A stretch of 64,000 nt of DNA from Allolobophora icterica (lineage: Eukaryota > Annelida > Clitellata > Crassiclitellata > Lumbricidae): NCBI GenBank assembly GCA_963556255.1, contig OY744608.1, positions 69,625,322 to 69,689,321 on the forward strand, read 5' to 3'. The stretch's first letter is position 1; every line of letters begins with the position of its first letter. The notes below the pieces were generated by a model, which had not been told where the DNA came from, did not search any database, and saw nothing but the letters and a program-made list of their open reading frames with translations. A program made the translations under genes and the position numbers. This document shows positions 61,001 to 64,000 of the stretch, piece after piece.

Positions 61001-64000
61001 ACATCACCATTAGACAAAGCAGTGCAGTGAATAATGCACTTTAGGCAACTATAGTAACGACATCCACATATCGAACTTATTCTTAAAGACTTACCAAGCA
61101 TCTTTGTTGCGATTGTTGCAGTCTTGTCTGAAGCTTCTCTGGCTGGTCGAAAGATTTTGAAGATGTCTTCCCAGACAACAGTGGCCATAGCACTCAGCAC
61201 TGAAGAAATGGTGCTAAAGAAAACATGGACAGATCCGCGAAGTGATAAAACAGACTTCAACAATCAACATTTACCAACACTATCCAGTGACCAGTACTGT
61301 TCATCTACCTTCCGATCAACATATGCTCTTCATCGAATACTTTCCACCTTTTTAGGCTGCTTAATGGTTATAAAATGACTGCTAAAAACCGACACTCATT
61401 ACACGAAAGTCTGCAATCATTCGAGATTGTCGATCATCTCCGTGTAGTAAGTAGTAACGAAAAAAATTAAGCAGATGCAAAGTCTACTGTTCGGTGACAG
61501 AAACGAGTGTGGGCGAACAGCTTCCCATCAGATTCGTTTACCACTGGATCAGAAATTACCTATAGTGGTGTCTGAAAAGGAATACATGAAAGATCCTAGT
61601 CTAAGACCAACGGAAAGAAGCTTAGGCCTACCTGAGAGAACCTGCGAAGAGACTGGCAACGTAGAGACCAGGTATTCCCGGTACGAAGCCAAAGATGTCC
61701 ATGACAAATCTTGGTGCCAACTGTCAAAAAATATATACGATATAATTAAAATTATACGATAAAACAGTGATTTATTGACAGCAATAATTATTACTCAATC
61801 TGATATTAAATGATTGACAATGATTATGCGAAAAAAGAGTGATTGATGGATGATAGCATTAACGCCAATTGATATGGATTGATTGATACTTTTTACTTGA
61901 TCTGAGATTGATTGATTGATTGCTGTTACCTGATTTGCATTGCTAACTCGTCCACTCTTCAACGGGTCGCATCTCATGTTGGCATAATATGCGTACATGA
62001 CAACCCCGAGTAATGTGCTGAGAGTCATTATGATGAATATTCCAGGCACGTTGAGTAACAGAGCTCTGAAAACACAATGGGAAATAGCCGCTTACACGAT
62101 TGCAGAAATTTGAGACGGATCAAGGTAGATTTAGTCTTCATCTCGAGATTCAACATGGCCAAAAAATTTAAGTCGCTGAAACTAGCTTCTTCGCAGAAGC
62201 TCATTCAAAACAAAATCGAAGAAGATCAAACTCGGTTGCAGGAAAAGATCCAAGGTTCAGGCAGCATTGCAGTCAGACGGCTACTGTGCATGGTTTTGGA
62301 ATTGGAACAGCTAGAGAGGTAGGGAGACGAGGATGAATCAGGATAGAATTTGCAGTTAAGCTTAGTAAAACTTCTGGCGTACGATAAATGATAGATGAAT
62401 AATGGATGGATGGATTGATAGATAGATAGATGAATGGATGGATGGATGGATGATGGTTGGATGGATGGATGGATGGATGGATGGATGGATGGATGGATGG
62501 ATGGATGGATGGATGGATGGATGGATGGATGGATGGATGGATGGGTGGATGGATGGATGGATGGATGGATAGAAACAAAATGAACGAATGTCTGACATTA
62601 TTGTTGTCATGAATTTTTCTAGTTCTACCAATTACTGACAAAAATCACAATTTCAATTTATTTAGTTATTCAACTAGAGAGAAAATTAGGCCTACTTGAA
62701 GTACAAATTAGAACAAAATCATTTTAATTCATAGAAATGTATTCGTTAAAATATTCGATTCCTCTACTTACATCGTGGCTTGTTTCACGCTCTTCGTGGA
62801 CGCGTATCTCTGAGTCATTTGCTGATCCACCGCATAAAATGGTAGCACACTGATGAAGTTTCCGACAACCAGCGCCCAGAATGTGTGTCGAACTGTCGGA
62901 TCCGGGTTGAAACTTTCAGAACAATAATTAGAATTAGGCTCTTTATAAATGGACGCATTTGTGATTATATTACCTGATGATTCTAACATCGGAACGATAG
63001 ATTCATCTTAACATCACTTGTCAGGAGATCTGGCATTTATATAGCAGTCACTGTTATCAAACGTTGTTTCCGATTTTCAATGATGTGGCTACCGAGTCAA
63101 TAGCAAAGCACGTTCATCGCTATCGTCTACACAAATTTCCAGTTTCGCTCAGTCTCCAAAGTAGGCGTTTAGTCGCGAAACAAATGGTACGGTAAGGTTC
63201 GGTTTAAAGGCAAGATTCGAAGGTTAGAAATTTAGGGCGAGAATAAAGACAGAAGATACGATCGTATTTACATTACTAGTGCAAGGCTGAGATGGAGAGA
63301 GGGAAAGACAGAGAGACAGAGACAGAGACAGATTGAGAGAGATTGCAACATCTGCGGAATGGATTGGCTATGCGTCAGGTAGTTGGCGTGGTTGTGTACC
63401 CAGAAAGGAACATTGCATTGGAATTATTCTGCTGTTTGAACCGTAGACAACTGTAAGTAAGTCCTATGCCAAAATTTCTGGTAAAGTCGAATGGTTTCTT
63501 ACTCGAAGAATTCGATTCTTCCGCCATCTTTAGCAAGTTTCCAGACCTTCTCAATTCCTCCAATCTCAATGCAACCCTATGGAAAATAGATAAAAAAAGT
63601 AGTCCGTCAACATTTTATTGACGTACAATATATCGAAATCTCGTTTTTCGTAAAGAGGCTAAATCAATATATTCCAGTGTACAACTCTGAGCTAACTAAT
63701 TTTAATATTTATTTACTTAATAATTATATATTTTTTATTTGAAAACTTTAATTTTAACTTGACTCTTTTAATGATTAATTAATTATAGTGTACTGCTCTG
63801 TCTATTAGTGGTTACCACTGTCGGCATATAATTACAAAAAGGCTTAGACTTTCACCTTACTCGTTTGTGGTCCTTAGAACTATTTGATCAAAGAACAAAA
63901 GGTCAACATTGTCATAGTGTGTTTGCGTGTGAATGAGAAATGGATCGTCGTAAACGTAATCTCGAGATTAGTTTTGGAAGGAATATGCAGATTGCTTGAC
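53185..64000 (-). CDS. Gene C: sodium-coupled monocarboxylate transporter-like protein (SLC5), 5' part beyond window
   Basis: Coding exons 6-16 (complement): 63503-63576, 62772-62912, 61930-62065, 61632-61720, 61095-61213, 60610-60680, 59809-59895, 58923-59122, 58103-58203, 55116-55234, 53185-53442, giving 464 C-terminal residues in frame. Exons 1-5 lie past 64000; in gene B exon 5 starts about 480 bp upstream of exon 6, so the cut is natural. Marks: [94 protein letters not shown] (sodium-site region), MFFPWANWI, and the DNSTSS glycosylation sequon. Introns are GT-AG. Intron 14 carries a LINE and a hAT element. The tail ends AVEIYKL, unlike EISKL in A and B. Function is inferred only by family. 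Confidence 0.92.
53740..54540 (+). pseudogene. LINE 3' end with RT C-terminus and (GATTAC)n tail
   Basis: The plus frames read [20 protein letters not shown], then [20 protein letters not shown], the CR1/L2-type tail. A 3' UTR with a near-duplicate of GGAAATCGGACTTGGACCTC follows, then GGCGCTTTAGAAGTTTGGAG and ATTACGATTACG. It is antisense to gene C in intron 15. Confidence 0.8.
54600..54900 (+). mobile_element. tRNA-derived SINE (family 3) sharing a 3' tail with family 2
   Basis: The head CCCGTAGAGTAATGGATAAC ... AAGATCGAACCCGG is tRNA-like (A and B box). The body ends TGTACAGCGCAGTGCGTTTG and CAGGCGCTTAGTTATCG, as in 20160-20365. It is followed by the TCG/TCA microsatellite. Confidence 0.75.
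54908..55001. repeat. (TCG)n(TCA)n compound microsatellite
   Basis: Directly at the SINE 3' end, so probably grown from its tail. It lies in intron 15 of gene C. Confidence 0.97.
55472..56329. mobile_element. hAT-like element with TAGTCCCCGG / CCGGGTACTA ends, TSD ATATAATA
   Basis: The 8-bp TSD ATATAATA is perfect at 55464-55471 and 56330-56337. The interior has AACTGAAACTGAAATT repeats (55690-55860) and AGTCGCTAAGTCAGTCGATA repeats (55520-55560 and 56185-56310) near both ends. No transposase is seen. It lies in intron 14 of gene C. Confidence 0.85.
56141..56179. repeat. Perfect 17-bp stem hairpin
   Basis: AGGTAATCAGGTATGTC and GACATACCTGATTACCT with a 5-nt loop, inside the hAT-like element. 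Confidence 0.9.
56400..58045 (+). pseudogene. CR1/L2-like non-LTR retrotransposon, reverse transcriptase region, frameshifted
   Basis: Three overlapping frames (56339-57247, 56875-57786, 57627-58013) carry the RT blocks in order: [65 protein letters not shown], the catalytic box LYADDAQAF, then [17 protein letters not shown] and the tail [14 protein letters not shown]. The frame changes show it is broken. The endonuclease and ORF1 are missing (5' truncation). It ends GAGAGCGCCTCTGAATAG ... GAGAGGCGCTTTATAAATTTC and ATACAAATACAAA. It sits in intron 14 of gene C, antisense to the gene, 58 bp from exon 14. Confidence 0.9.
58680..58745 (-). mobile_element. tRNA-like SINE head fragment
   Basis: On the minus strand GGCGTGCGCGATAGTCAAAT ... 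GGAGGTTCGTATCCCCGC resembles a tRNA with a B box, but the clover-leaf is incomplete. It lies in intron 13 of gene C. Confidence 0.5.
59640..59792 (+). mobile_element. LINE 3' tail fragment
   Basis: CGGAGCGCTCCTGAGTAG ... GGGGGCGCTATTTAAATGC ends with the usual stem. It lies in intron 12 of gene C, about 20 bp from exon 12. Confidence 0.5.
60010..60170 (+). pseudogene. LINE RT fragment
   Basis: Plus frames read [20 protein letters not shown], then [13 protein letters not shown] after a frame change, matching the 'LQ.VQNALAR... LHWLPI..RI' block of CR1/L2-like RTs. It lies in intron 11 of gene C. Confidence 0.75.
62402..62571. repeat. (TGGA)n microsatellite
   Basis: About 40 TGGA units with few interruptions in intron 7 of gene C. 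His/Pro/Ser repeat ORFs on the other strand are artefacts. Confidence 0.98.

Noticed and set aside
62273..62641. His-Pro-Ser-Ile repeat ORF on the minus strand
   Set aside because: Translation of the (TGGA)n microsatellite.

Overview
Eukaryotic nuclear DNA. Coding sequence is sparse and split into short exons with GT-AG introns, and the rest is crowded with non-LTR retrotransposon tails, tRNA-derived SINEs, hAT/piggyBac/Harbinger elements and microsatellites. The palindrome TAGGCCTA recurs throughout, and the transporter genes resemble animal SLC5A8/SLC5A12. I infer a marine invertebrate, most likely an echinoderm or other ambulacrarian; nothing in the window proves the species.

Main content: three tandem minus-strand paralogs of a sodium-coupled monocarboxylate transporter-like (SLC5 family) gene. 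Copy A (10697-25794) and copy B (35621-46910) are complete, with 16 coding exons each and 682 predicted residues each. Copy C (53185 to beyond 64000) has exons 6-16 inside the window. Intron phases match in all three copies and exon lengths nearly so. The duplicated unit also includes 5' and 3' flanking DNA: the regions upstream of A and B still align, and so do the regions downstream of B and C. Mobile elements can therefore be polarised by the empty paralogous site. If expressed, the three genes would give plasma-membrane Na+-coupled carrier isoforms. The C-terminal tripeptide is S-K-L in A and B but Y-K-L in C.

Region by region: 1-6100 is a nest of DNA transposons with one SINE, including a hAT element (about 2064-4861) that keeps a decayed transposase C-terminus. 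6188-7334 is a small two-exon plus-strand gene for a 174-residue PPxY / one-TM / Cys-rich-tail membrane protein of unknown family, with a minisatellite in its intron. 7340-10690 holds repeat tails and no convincing gene. 10697-25794 is gene A. 25795-35620 is intergenic and holds a LINE fragment, a foldback element, a nested piggyBac remnant, two Harbinger-like MITEs and hAT MITEs. 35621-46910 is gene B. 46911-53184 is intergenic, with a 1.74-kb non-autonomous hAT element carrying two further elements inside it, and a second hAT MITE. 53185-64000 is gene C, whose introns carry a frameshifted LINE reverse transcriptase and a hAT-like element.

I found no rRNA, CRISPR, operon or prokaryotic system. 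The most notable observations are the transporter triplication with C-terminal divergence, an array of repeated 5' splice sites in gene A, a GC-AG intron in gene B, the small PY/Cys-rich membrane protein, and the many nested transposons with intact target-site duplications.
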